DNA from: Euptelea pleiosperma
Lineage: Eukaryota > Streptophyta > Magnoliopsida > Ranunculales > Eupteleaceae
DNA: 64,000 nt
Assembly (NCBI GenBank): GCA_035048495.1
Contig: CM068542.1
Span: forward strand, 39,213,109 to 39,277,108
Reading direction: 5' to 3'
Shown piece after piece: positions 1-13,900 of this stretch (the stretch's first letter is position 1; the number at the start of each line of letters is the position of its first letter). The position numbers and the translations under genes were made by a program. The notes under the pieces are model-generated. The model did not search any database, was not told the DNA's origin, and saw nothing but the letters and a program-made list of their open reading frames with translations.

Positions 1-1943
1 TCCAATGAAGGACTTCCACTAGCCTAGGGTTCAATCAAAACTTGTATGCTTACTTAATTCCTTTCCAAGATTCAGCAATAAAAAATAGGTTTAGATAGAT
101 TTCTGGAAGGCTTCCAGGGTTCCGGGAAGTATCAACTGATTTGGGTGGGTCTTGTGCCAAAAGGAGAACTGTTGCTTTTTAGGGTTTGGAAAGGAGAAGA
201 GGAATTTTGGTAGGGTCGTAGGCTTTATTGGCCCCTATGGGATGAAAGGGGCTGATCTAGGTGATTTTAGGGTTTTGGCCAATCAAAAGGGAGAACACCT
301 CCTAGTAGGTGCCGCGGGCACCAAAGAGGGAAGGAGTGTGAGCCGCAAGGCTCTAATAGCAAGGGGGAAGGGGGGCGGCTAGGTATGGGATGGGTAGAGG
401 GGTCGTTGGGTGAAGTTTGGGAATGAGGGTTAGGGTTTAAGATGGGGACGGCTAGGATTTTTAGGTAAAAAAACTGACCAAAAAGAAAAAGAAAAGATGA
501 AAGAGATTAAGAGAAGAGAAAAGAGAAAAATTACCATGGCTTCACACTAAGTTAGCTTGACTTCACACCAAGAGAGGATGGCTTCACACCAAAATTCCCT
601 TCACACGAGATTTCTCAAAGAGATTTACTGTCTTTATTCATAATGATAGAATTACATAAAGATGATTTAAATACTAACTCAAATAACCCTAATCTAATCT
701 GGACCATCCTAATAAACTAATAAGATCTAATGGTCTAAAAAAATACAACTTAAACTAAACAAAATTACAACGAGCCCCTATATTTATGGCTATTTGCTTA
801 GACACCCAAAACTCCATAAAAATAAAACTAAGTCTAAAAAGCAAATAAAACTAACAACTAACTCCTCAAATGCAACCCACAGCATCTTTCCAATGTGGAG
901 GCTTCAAGATGCTATTATGCATGGGGGGTCTTCCGCTCCCACGATCATGGAGAACTCAAACTGGGGCCCACATAGTCATCAAAGTACGATGACAAGGGAA
1001 TGGGTCCAGTTCTCCTCCTCCTCTAGTACACTCTAGGGGACGTCCTGATGTCCTCATCAACACCTCATTTTGATAAATAATTCAACTTCCATAGAGTCGG
1101 TGATGTACTAACGAAATTCTATTCATGCTTTCAAATGCATTTACTTGACGTGGATTATGATCCTAAGACTTTATTGTTCCGATGTGCACTCCGTTTTGAT
1201 AAATATTCCAACTTCTATGGCGTAAGTAATGTATTAATGCATATAGAAAAAATAAGAAATAATGTACTAATGCAGTTCTATTCGTGCCTTCAACTGCATT
1301 TACTTGACATGTACTGCAGCTGTACATATAGAAAGCATTCCATGTTTATTTAAGTTTGGTAAATGCAATGAAAAACTTATGGATTTCATCAATCAGAACA
1401 CTGATACTGCATGCATGGTGATTTGGAATATGTTAATAAATAGAGTTTAGCAGTCTCTGTGAAACTATCAAGAGTTATACATAATACACAATACATAGCG
1501 ATTTTCTACAATCTAAGTTCCCCGTACTTGAAAAAATGACCGTGCAAACTGTGTACATGGTTGAGAATGTAATGAAACCTGTCACATACATGCAGAAAAA
1601 TAAAGACACTTTGATTAGTATTTCTTATTAAGCTTTTTACTTGGAACACTCATCAGCTTGAATTTTTTTGGTTTCTCTTGTTTTGATTTGGGAATTATTG
1701 GCAGATACATGGCTGGTTGGTGATGCTAATGTTCATAAGAAATTCTTTAATGACAAGTAGTTGGAACTGTTTAACTTTTAAGAGCTAGAATTTTTGCTCG
1801 TAATTATTAGTAGTAAGAGAAGCTAGTAATTTCTTACTGGTGATTGAAATGCTTGTTCTTGTTCAGTTTGTTGCTTTTGCCCTCTTTTAATATGAAACTT
1901 CTTCCAATGAGAAGAGTTCTCATTGTTATAGTTTTATGTTCAG
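1..1943. other. Upstream intronic/intergenic DNA with degenerate repeats
   Basis: I find no helicase exon here: the expected upstream coding motifs of the SEN1 family (Walker A and the segment just before exon 1944) are not visible. Positions 370-460 are G-rich with GGCGGCTAGG-like motifs. Positions 540-600 repeat the word CTTCACACC several times. Positions 1068-1152 and 1195-1310 are an imperfect direct repeat sharing a TTTTGATAAATA word and a CATTTACTTGAC word. The stretch probably consists of old transposable-element debris inside an upstream intron of the helicase gene, but no family could be assigned. Confidence 0.4.
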
Positions 1944-4900
1944 GTATTCGTGATGAAAATGACCATGCATATAATCCTAAAATCGTGCGAATCGGTCTAA
2001 AGCCACATCATTCTGTTCAGGCAGTTTCCATGGATTACATTGTGCGTTATTGGTAACCAGAGTCCATACGACTCTGTACTGCACTTAGTTTCTGGTTGAA
2101 TCTTTTTGATGCGAGTCATCTCCATTTGCAGGTGGAGCAGAAACTTTCTGGGATGGACCATTCAATGGCTGATGCAAGGAAACATGGAGCTACAGGAGGG
2201 GATCGGGATAGTATCCGTGCTTCAGTTCTTGATGAAGCAGCAATTGTATGTAGATTTCCTTATGTTGAAACTGAAACTGACATCCATCATCATTTTAAAT
2301 TCCTTAGTAACTTTTCTATGAATTGGCAGGTCTTTTCCACCCTTAGTTTCAGTGGCTCAACTCTTTTTAGTAAGTTGAATCATGTGTTTGATGTCGTTAT
2401 AATAGATGAAGCTGCTCAAGCTGTAAGTATCTTAGTGCATTTATTTGTGGTCATTATTTTGTAATATAGCATTACATCTTGCTGTTGCTTAATCAGTTGA
2501 TGCATTTAGTTATGATTATGAGATCTTTGATTGAATAGTAAATGATGCATTGCTTAAGGAGGGCGTCTTGTTATAAATTCCTGATTCAGGGGCATTTTAA
2601 TCTTTTCATCTTGCAGAGATTTCAAACGGTAGTTCAGGCATATGCATTTTGATGGGGGTTAGTTTAGTAATTTTCCTCCTATCAGTTAACCTTTTTAAAT
2701 ACTTGGTTATGGGACCTGGTATTTTAGTTGGCTTAGTCAACGTCTGTTTTTGGACTTCGAAAGCATATCTTTGGTAATGCATTGCATTCAAGAAGTGATT
2801 GTTAGTTTTTTTGTAATGCATTGGAGGGGACTTATGAAGAGCAATTTTCTACAAATTGCTTAATGAAAGAAGGGGACTTCTTGGTTACTGGAAAATTTAT
2901 GTTTTCTAAAAGTTTCCACCCTGCAACTTTGTAACCGATTTTCATGTGAAAATATTGCAACATCTTCCATTTGCAAACTTTTGTTTGCTCCATCTAGTAT
3001 CAGAAGAAACCTCTATTGCTGGTGGAGGGGACTTATGAAGAGCAATTTTCTACAAATTGCTTAATGAAAGAAGGGGACTTCTTTGTTACTGGAAAATTTA
3101 GTTTTCTAAAAGTTTCCACCCTGCAACTTTGTAACCGATTTTCATGTGAAGATATTGCAACATCTTCCATTTGCAAACTTTTGTTTGCTCCATCTAGTAT
3201 CAGAAGAAACCTCTATCGGTGGATGCTGCTGAGAGATCACGATGGCAGCTATACAAGGATGTGGTCAAGGGGCCCAAGGAGGAATCCCCAGGATGGATGG
3301 AGACGAAGATCAGAGAATAGAAGATGAGAAGAGAAGATGGGAGATGTGGTGAAATCGTAGAGTGTTGTTTAACTCTAATTGATTTCACCTTATTTATATA
3401 TATTGACTATTGAAATTACAAATAAGCCCCTGTAGAATATAAAGTATTACAAATAAGCCCCTGACAACACTCCCCTTCAAGCTGGTGCGAAAATACCGAG
3501 TCTGCCCAGCTTGGATAACATATTCTGCAGAAAAACTTTACTAACACCTTTAGTCAACACATCGGCCACCTGATCAACTGTATTGACATAAGGTGTACAA
3601 ATCAGACCAAGACGAAGTTTCTCCTTGATGAAATGTTGATCCACTTCAATGTGCTTCCTATCATGTTGAACTGGATTGTGAGTAATATTGATGGTAGCCT
3701 TTTTGTCACAATATAGGTTCATATGTTCTTGTATAGGGTAGCCTAGCTCACTTAGCATAGTCTTCAGCCATAGCAACCCACACACACCATGAGCCATAGA
3801 TCGATACTTCGCTTTAGCACTAGAACGAGCGACAACTGATTGCTTCTTGCTATACCATGAAACCAGATTACCCCTTACTTAAGTGCAGTACCCAGATGAA
3901 GACTGCATATCTGTAACTGATCCTTCCCAATTAGCATCTATATAAGGCTCAACCCGTAGATGTCATGATTGCCAAATAGAAGTCCTTTCCCTGGTGAACC
4001 TTTGAGATAGCACAGATTTGTGTGCTACCTAAATATGTGGAGAATGAGTGGCATGCATGAACTGACTAAGAGCACTAACTACATAGGAAATATCTGGGCA
4101 TGTTAGTGAAAGATAGATAAGTCACCCAACATGTCTTTGGAACTAGTTTGTATTTGTAATTGGATACCCAGCAACATGATCAAGTCGGTGTTGCTGCTCG
4201 ATCAACTAGTTTAGCCCCCGAATTCTCAGACTCGCGTAGAAGATCAATAACATACTTTCCTTGCCAGATGAACACTATTTTGATCTAGCAACCTCAATAC
4301 CTAGGAAGTATCTTAGGGATCCCACATCCTAAATTTCAAACTCTTTCCCTAGGTACTTCAATTTGCAAACCTCATCAGGGTCATCACCTGTAACCACAAT
4401 GTAATCTACATACACAATAAGAGCAGTAGTGGGGCCTTGATTCCTCTTAATAAACAGTGTATGATTAGCTTGACTCTGAGTGTCCCAGCTTATTGACTGT
4501 AGTGTTGAATCTCTCAGACCAAGCTTTAGGTGACTGCTTGAGCCCATATAGAGCTTTCTTCAACTTGCACACAAGTTCCTTGACCCCAGTAAGGAGTTGC
4601 GATCATGTACACTTCTTCTTTTAGATCACCATGGAGGAATGCATTCTTCACATTCAGCTAATGTAAAGGTCATGACAGGTTTGCTGCTAGTTAGAAAACT
4701 CGAACTGAATTCATCTTGGCCACCGGTGCAAAAGTCTCCTGGTAGTCAATGCCATATGTCTGTGTACTCTTTTGCAACCAAAAGGGTCTTGTACCTGTCA
4801 ATACTTCCACTAACTTTGTAGTTTTGTGTATACCTATTTGCACCTACAGGCTTCTTTCCTTTGGATAGTGAAACCTGATCTCAAGTACCATTCTTCTCCA

Positions 4901-7900
4901 ATGCTTTCATCTCCTCTAACATGGCTGCTTTCCATTATGATTGGTTCGGGCGCCATATTTTCCAGGATCACAAGATCACGACACGTGTTTGGCTCGGGAT
5001 ACTCGTCATACCACGAGGGTCACATGCTGCGGGTAAAGTACCACCCCGTAGGCATACAGTCGGCAAAGTTAAGGAAGCCCATCGACGATGATACGTCAGA
5101 TGACCGACAGAAGAGCCAACATAATATTAACCAAGCAATGGACACCTCTCGGACGAAGTTGACGTTTGGCCATAAGTAGACGGCTGGGACCACAGACTAA
5201 CGGGCCAACATAGTAGTAAAGTCTATCGAATGGTTGGCTGTACCAGACGACAAAGCTAATGGTCACAGAACTCCCATTCTTCGGCTCTCTCGGGCTGTTG
5301 GCAAACATAACACTTCTCTACATGATGGATGACAGGTTCTACCCCTGGTCAGACTCTATCTCCAGCAAAAAGGACGGGGCTGCGTACTCGACGTGAGCCA
5401 CATCAAGCAGGTAGTCGGCCGTATGTGGCCGACTGCCTTTACAAAGCAATTGTGAATTAGACGAACCTTGTCAGTGTGCATTAGAAGGATAAACCAGACG
5501 AGCCTAATGAAAAGTAAAGGAAAAAGGTATTATCCCCAACTAAAATAGATTCCCCTATTCATGGAAAAAGTCTATAAATAGGATTAGTGTTCTTCCAGAC
5601 GGGAGGGCTGACCAAAAGAAAAAGGGGAGAATCACTAACCCTCATCTATTTCTTCCTCCACTGTTTTTCCTCCCCAACTTCTCTTACAAGTGGTCGGCCA
5701 TTGAGGCACACTCACTGATTTTGCTCGTCGGTGTCTTTGCCAGGTACACCACCCGCTTTGGGGGAAAGCTTCAGGTGGAAGAGGTTTTCGGTGGCCAAAG
5801 CATCTTCAACAATCTCCAACAGACCTCGAACAACTAGATTCTCCTTTAGCAGTGGCTCAACCTTCTAATTGGGAGAGATCCTAAGCTGAAGTAGACCTCC
5901 AACAACAAATGTGACCTCAGATCCAAACCCATCAACTGCCTGATTCATCTTAGATCGTGGATCTGATTCCTTGGGGACTGTGCAAGTGAGATCTAATATT
6001 TTCCTCCCACATCTTCTGGTTCCGTCTATGGGAACGCGTTCCCTTGACAAAAGAGGAATCAACACCACACAAATGGTGAATACTAGGCGTACGTGTTTCA
6101 ATAATAAGGCAACAGACTCTCAAGCCGACCTGAGGGAAACTGACAAAAACTGACAAATTAGGGAGAAAGAAGCTCATCACCTCCTGGTCACACGACTCCA
6201 AGAGGAAAACGATCGACTGAGGCGTCGGCTAGAGAAGCAGTCGATGGAAGTGGACCATGTATCCATTAACAATGGTACAGGGAACAAAGGGTCTAGAGGA
6301 CTCCACCGACTGGCCAAGGGCCAGCACAACGCCTCAAACTCAGAGGAATCCGACATAAGAGACTTAGGGGTCAAACGCCGGGATCCACATCTTGGGGACT
6401 CTCATGCCCCGAGAATCGCCAAGATGGCTCAACGAGAGCCACCTCGCTAAGGTAACGCACATGAAGTCTCGCTGTCGGTCACCAGAGGTCAGATGCAAAC
6501 CTGGTGGCTAAGTTGCTGGGAAATAAAGAGACCTTGGCAGATCGTGTGGCAGCCATTGCTACAAGGATGCCAAGAGACTCCATTCACTGAAGGAATTCAA
6601 CAGTACCAAGCACCTACCTCCTATTTGAAGTTCACCACGTTCATTGGAGTGTCGATCCGGTGAACCACGTGTTCCGCTTCAACAAAGCTATGACGATGTG
6701 GGAGTTTGACAACAGGTTGCTTTGCAGGATGTTCTCGTCGACGTTAAGCGCTGAGGCACTCGTGTGGTTCAACCAACTCCCTCCGAGGCCTATCCATGGC
6801 TTCATAAAGTTGAATAGCCATTTTATCTCCCAATACTCTTGTAACCGGCTTCATTACAAGGACGTTGACGTGTTGTTCGACGTCAGGGAAGATCGAAAAG
6901 AAACGCTCCTGGACTTCACCGAGAGATTTAGGAACGTAATGGTTACAATGGTGGACTGCGACGAAAAACACGCTGTCACTGCTTTCCGAAAAGCATTGCC
7001 CGTCTCCTCACCCGTACGATCTGGCAACCTTGTTCGCAAGGGTCGAAAAGTATGTGAAGCTAGAAGATGACACCGTCTGTCATAGCTACAAGTCCGTCGT
7101 CATCTTCCATGACATAGTAAAGCTCTCCGATGGAGGCATGATTGAGAAAAAGGGCAAACGGAAGTTCGAAGAACAAACGGATAAAAGAAAATCCCAACGA
7201 TGGGAGTAACGAGAGTTCACTCCTCAATACCTCTCTTGATTGGATCATGGATCAAATCAAAGATGAGCAGTTCCTATAGTGGCCCAGGCACATGGACCCA
7301 GACACGGTGGCGACAAGAGACAAGCAAATGTATTGCGTGTTCCACAAGGACCACCGACACACGATGGGCAAGTGTTGGGTCTTGAAGAACAGGGTGGAAG
7401 ACCTCATAGGTCAAGGATACCTGAAACAATACATCCCAACAACAACGACGAGCCACTCCTCGGACGTGGGATGGTCATCGAAGTCATTCTTGGGGGAGTC
7501 TGCCGACTCTCCCACAAAATCCAAGAGACAAGAATGAATGAACACCTGTAAGATCGAGCATCTCCAGGAAGTCCTCCATGTGGCCCTAGGGCTAAAATTC
7601 TCCAAGCCAGCAGGAGTCGCGGACCCAGCCGACACAACAATCACCTTCTCCGATAGAGACTTGGAAGGCGTGGACCTTCTTCATGCCGACACACTTCTCC
7701 TCACCCTCCCTATCAATAGCTTCGATGCCAAGCATATCCTAGTGGACCCTGATAGTTTGGCCGAGATCCTCTTCTCCAAAGTATACTGTAAGATGAATCT
7801 CTTGTCGAAAATACTAGAACCGATTGACATGCCCCTCATTGGGTTCAACGGCCAGAAAGTGTATGCATTGGGAAGACTTACCCTGCCAATCAGAGTTGGA

Positions 7901-10900
7901 CCAGTTGTCACCATGACCAACAGAAGAGATAAACCTAGGAACGGGAGACGACCCAAGAATGACATTCATCGGATCAAAACACACCAAAGAAGAGAAAGAA
8001 GCATCCTGAGACCCAACAGAGACATCTTTGCCTGGTCGTTTGAAGACATGCCGGGGATTGACCCCAACGTAGTGTGTCACAAGCTGAATCTAGACGAAAA
8101 ATATCCTTCTGTCAAGCAAAAGCTGCGAGTGATAGCGCTTGAAAGTCAGATGGTCGTATGAGATGAGATTGACAAATTGCTCAAGTCGGGCTTCATCTGA
8201 GAGGGTTCGAAGTCAGCTTGGCTTGCCAACGTAGTAGCAGTACAAAAGAACAACAAAATCAGGGTCTGCATAGACTTCACGAATTTGAACAAAGTTTGCC
8301 CTAAGGATTTGTATCCCTTGCCGAGAATTGATCAGCTAGTGGACTCTACCTCAGGTGACGACATGTCGTCCTTCATGGACAATTACTCCAATACAACCAG
8401 ATCCCACTCTACGGACTAGATCAAGAGAAAACGGCCTTTACCACAGACCGGGACGTCTTCTACTACACAGTAAAGTCAATTGGCCTAAAGAACGCGAGCG
8501 CCACATACCAAAGGTTAGTCAACAGGATGTTCCAAGGCATGATTGGACTCTATGGAGGTATACATCGACGACATGATGGCTAAGAGCAGATCTCGGGATA
8601 CTCTCTTGGGGGACCTCGAGAGAACTTTCAGCCGTTTGCGTCAGTACAATATGAAGCTAAATCTCGCCAAGTGTGTTTTCGGGGTGACATTGGGCAAGTT
8701 CTTGGGTTACCTCATCACTCGGCATGGGATAGAAGCCAATCCTAAACAGATTAGGGCATTGGCAGAAATGCCATCTGCAAGGAATCGAAAAGAAGTTCAA
8801 AAGCTGGTAGGAAGGATCGCAGGATTGAGCCGTTTTATTGCCCGTTCATCCGACTGCTTAAGAAGTGTGGCACGTTCCAATGGTCAGAGAAAAGCGAACA
8901 AGCGTTAACCAAACTGAAGGATTATCTTGCGCATCCTCCAATCTTGTCCAAACTTGAGGCGGGTGGAACCCTTGGCTTGTACTTGGCGACCACATGATTC
9001 CATTAGCGCTGTCTTGTTCCTCGATCCGGTAAAAGCATAACTAGGGCTTCAACCATTTTGGTCTTGATTGTCTCAAATGGCTTTGTAGTTGACTTAGTCC
9101 ATGCAAATTCTCCTTTTTTATGCAATCTGTGATAGGGGCCATGATGGAACTAAACCCACGAATAAACCATTGATAGAAAGTAACTAATCCGTGAAAACTA
9201 CGAACGTCATGGATGTTCTTCGGTTCATGCCAGGTTACAATAGCCATGACCTTTTCGGGGTCTGCGGACATTCCTTCAACAGAGACAATGAATCCTAAGA
9301 AGATAACCTGATGGGACATAAATGTACGCTTAAATTCACGACTAGGTTTTCTTTCTCCGGACCTGACAAGCCTGTCTCAAGTGATCCAGATGCTACTCCT
9401 TGGAGGTACTGTAAATCAGGATATCATCGAAGTACACAACCAGGAACTTACCCATGAGAGGTCTCACCTGTGTCATAATGCTCATAAAAGTACTCAGGGC
9501 ATTGGTCAATCTAAAGGGCATGACTAACCACTCATATAAACCATCATTCACCTTGAAGGCAGATTTCCACTCATCTCCCGGGCAGATGCGAATTTGATGG
9601 TAACCACTCTTAAGGTCTATCTTTGAAAAGACTGTGGCATCATGTCCAACATATCGTCAAGCCTCGGAATAGGGAATGGGAGTGCTGGCACGGCACAAAG
9701 GCTCATGCTCTCTCGAATAAACCCCATTTTAAGAAGCTCACTTGCTTCTTCAACTCAACAGTCGGAGGGATTCGATCTAGGTGGCCTCTAGGGTCGCTTC
9801 CAAATCAAATCCCTCCGGCTGCAACAGGTAACAGAAATAGGATAAAAGAGAGAAAAATTACAAGTAGTGAAGTAAAGCACATACCTCGGTAAAAACCTGA
9901 CAGAGGGTGTCGTTAAGAAAAAATCTGAGGCTTATGGCTTGTACCTCTACGAGGCTTAACCTCGTTTCATGAGGCAAAAAGCCTTGTATACGCCTCGCAC
10001 TTTTTAAAACGTTGGTTAAGAGAACATTGTAAGGGAGACTTTCGAATTTAGTGAATTTGCTTCCAGGCTTTTATTTCAGTTGAGAACATTTGGGTCGCAT
10101 AGATTAACACCTTGCAGGAGGTTTACCCAGATCTCTATAAGATATGCTGGCTCTGATGGCATTTAGTTCTATCTCTTACTTTGTTCAACCATTCTTCTAG
10201 CTTCATAGTAGGGACAGATTTTCCCCTCCATAATATCCGTATCAAACCTATATTGCATTGAATTAATGTTGTCATCACTTGGTCAAGATTGGAATTCTTT
10301 TGCATTGTGCATTCCTTTTCTTAACTTTTTTTTTATCATAGCATATGCATATTACTTTTGGATGTAACAAGGTTGCATATAGCTGGAAGTTGATGTATAC
10401 TTAAAAAATGTGTAAAAAGATATCTTCGTTGTGTTTTTGCTAGTTCTTGTAGTAGGAGATGAAATGTTGAATATTCTGTGCAACGTAGTAAACTCCACAA
10501 CAATATTTTATAGAATTTGTATTTTGATTTGGTGACAAGTTTTTAATCTTATTAGTTGTGAGAATCACTGCTTGTCTTCCTCCTAGTTCTTTTAGATCAT
10601 TTCAAATATTTCCCACCTTAAAAGCAACTTGCCTAAAGTAGTTTCAATATCTTTGTCGCATATAATCGTGACTTTCAATGATGGTCCCCTGTGCTTCCTT
10701 TACTGGTTTTCCTTGACATTCGTCTGTACATTTTCTTCTCCAAATGTTCTCTGCACATTATAGTACGAATTGTTAGATTATCTCTATTGAATTGTGTTAG
10801 GAGTTTTTTTTTTCCAGTCCCATTTATCATCGGTCTCATATGCATCGTTCTTACTTGTGATATTTTATTATTAATAGGTGGAACCGGCAACTCTTGTCCC

Positions 10901-13900
10901 GTTAGCCAATGGATGCAAACAAGTATTTCTGGTAAAAGTTATGCTGATTCTTTCGTTTTAGGATATCAGTAGGGGGAATCTCCAGTATCTGTAATCACTG
11001 TGCTGTTTTACATTTTTACTAGTGGATTTCATTAAAATATCACTCACGCTTTCTCTTACACTATCTAGTTGTGGTCTTGGCAGTACTAATGAATTTCAAG
11101 TGCTTTTTCATATATTTGTGGGTTTTTATCTATCGTGCTCCAAGTTATCTTCTCATAACTATTTAACAAGGACACTCAATTTTCTAAGAATTTGCTGTGT
11201 AGGACACCATGGCATACGCGTCGGACACATGCTGGCGTGGCGCGTTTTCCCAAACAAATCTCAATTTATTGAAATATTTTCTTTCGTCTATTATTTATAT
11301 TGCTTATATAATTTCATCTGCTTATCTAAATACAATGTTTCTATATTGTACACTTAACTTGAATTAAAGTATTTTAAAGAATATATCTCTCAACATATGG
11401 AATAAACTGTACGGACGTATTGGCGCATTGGGTTTGTGGGTTAGAGTGTCCGAAAGACTGAAACTTCATATTGGTGTCGGACACCAACACACATGTCTGT
11501 GTCTTTGTACATATCTCATAAATGTAGGTCATGTTGCTTTCACAAGGCACTGTCGTAATGATATTGATATTCATGTTGCTGTCAAATGGGGACACAGTGC
11601 CCATTCATTTCACATTTATGTTAGGTGTTTTGGTGTGTTATCAAGTTAGGAGTAGTACATTATATTTAAGCAAATTTTGGAGTTTTACGAGTCAACTTAA
11701 GAGGAAAAAAAAGTTGAGAGATTTAGGGGCTGTTTGGCAATACCATAAAAAGTTGTTTTTTGGCTTCCAAAAGCAAAAAAAGCAAGTGGGTTGGTTTGGA
11801 TGTCATGTGAGAAGTTACTTCTAAGTAGCCAAAAAATTGCTTCAAAATGATGCAATTTTTTTTTGCTTTTTCGCTTCTTGCTTCAAGTAAAGTCTCAATT
11901 TAAGCACATGTTGAATTGAGTTTTTAAGTGAAATATTTGTAATACTAAGTTTGCCCCTCTAATCCTCCAAGACAAATTATAAATGACCACAACTTTTTTT
12001 AATGACAAAAAATCCCTCTAAGCCCTTAATACAAATTAGTCAACATTTTTTTTAAAAGTTAGAGCTCTATAAATAAGTGCATTCATGTTTTGGGAGAAAT
12101 AGTGAGAAAATAGCTTTCGTTTTAAGAGATTTCTCAGTTTGTGTGGTGCTGATTCCTTACTTGCCCTAAACTAAAAACACTATATTTGGAAGTATTCTCT
12201 ATTTTAACGCACCAATTCCCCTGGCATTAACTAGAGTCCAAAAATTACACTGTTTAAGGGAATCCTAACCATCTTTTGCTCAATATAGATGGACCGGTGT
12301 GCAAATTATTTGTAGTCATCCAAAAGAGTTCTTTCGAACGGAGATCTGGACTGATCTCCAATTGCTCTTGCCTTCTGCTTTAAATGTTGATGCTGAGGAC
12401 CTTTTCTTGCAATGGCGGGACACAGCTTCCCAGATTTTAAACGTATAGTCAAGGGATTTGTTCGATCTTCTTGTCTTAGAATTTACTCCGGGAGACTAAA
12501 AGCTAAGAGTATACTAAGCAGGCATACTTCGAAGCAATTTGGTTTTTATGGCGAGTGCAGATGCATATCATGTGGTTTGGGTCATGCGGAACTCGACTTT
12601 CTTAATGGCCACCTTATTTTCAGAACACTTTCTTTATTTGTGGGTGGCTGTCATTAATCACTTTTTAGTTAGTGAGGATTGTTGTGCCCTGTGCAAGAGC
12701 AAGGCTGCAAATTGCTTCTGGATGAGAGCCCAGAGATTAAGGCTATTTCATCGTCCCTTTGGTCATGGATGGTGATTAAAAAACTTGATGGTTGGATGAA
12801 AATACAATGCCTAAGTGACTACTGTAGATTGTGAAATTTCTCATCTAAAGGTACACTTGATCCATTCCTTACTCCAATTCATTTGGATTTAATTGCTTCT
12901 CTCTCACAGTTGGGAGTAGAAATCCTCCAAATCTTGGCACCTCTCTTCATTACAGTTATATCCAATCATTCTTTGACTGGGGATACCTAAGAAAAACTAT
13001 CCTTTCATGCATGTTTTCATGTCCACTATTAATAGGCCATTTTGGTACCCTAAGTGCACTCTTCTTTCTGAAACTCAAAATCCAAAATTCATCATTTGGA
13101 AATGACAGATACAGGTTTTTGGAAACCTTATTACTACAGAATTGCATATTCAAAGTCTCCCTCTTTTCCTATTCACGGTGATCATAGACTTAAGCTTAAT
13201 AGGGTTACATGGGTTGTCATATTAAGAGATCTTTTGAACACATTGCTCAAGGCTTTGTGGCTAGCAAATGAGGCCAATATCAGCCTGGATACAGATAGTA
13301 GGATTCAGAATATGATTGAAAGTGTTAACTCTCGGCTTCTCTAGTTTATTTTGGTATTGAGGAAACTGTTGTCATCTCCTTCAATAAGTAATTTATATCT
13401 AGTTTGGAAGATTGCCCATGGTCGGCCAGGGGCTTTCATCACCAAAGTGGGAAATGATTTTGAATATCAACTTTTCAAGAGCTCATTCTCTCTAATGAGG
13501 AGGTCTATAAACTCATGGAAATGGATAGGTTTAGACTAGGTAAACAGATGATGCATTTAAATTTAGGGATGTGGATGGATTGCATTCTGAAATGAACATG
13601 TAATTTTTATTCATGTAAAGATTGCTCTCTCATCATCTCAGGTTCCTCTTTTGTTTGTAGGAACTTCAAGTTATCATGTCTGATGACCATTGTGATTTCT
13701 AGCTTTACAAGTGTTTTTGGTTTTTTTCTAAATGGCTAGTGGTCACTTTTTAGGTCGGTGATCCAGTTCAATTGCCAGCCACTGTGATTTCTCCTACTGC
13801 TGAGAGATTTGGGTAAAACACTTTATTCTATGTTACGATACCTTTCTATTGTGGTGTTGCACAATACTTTTCATGGTTTTAACTTTGTTCTCTTTGGGTT

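Noticed and set aside
12412..13344. Possible small genes in the helicase intron
   Set aside because: The exons on each side join in phase in a conserved protein segment; these frames have no family resemblance.
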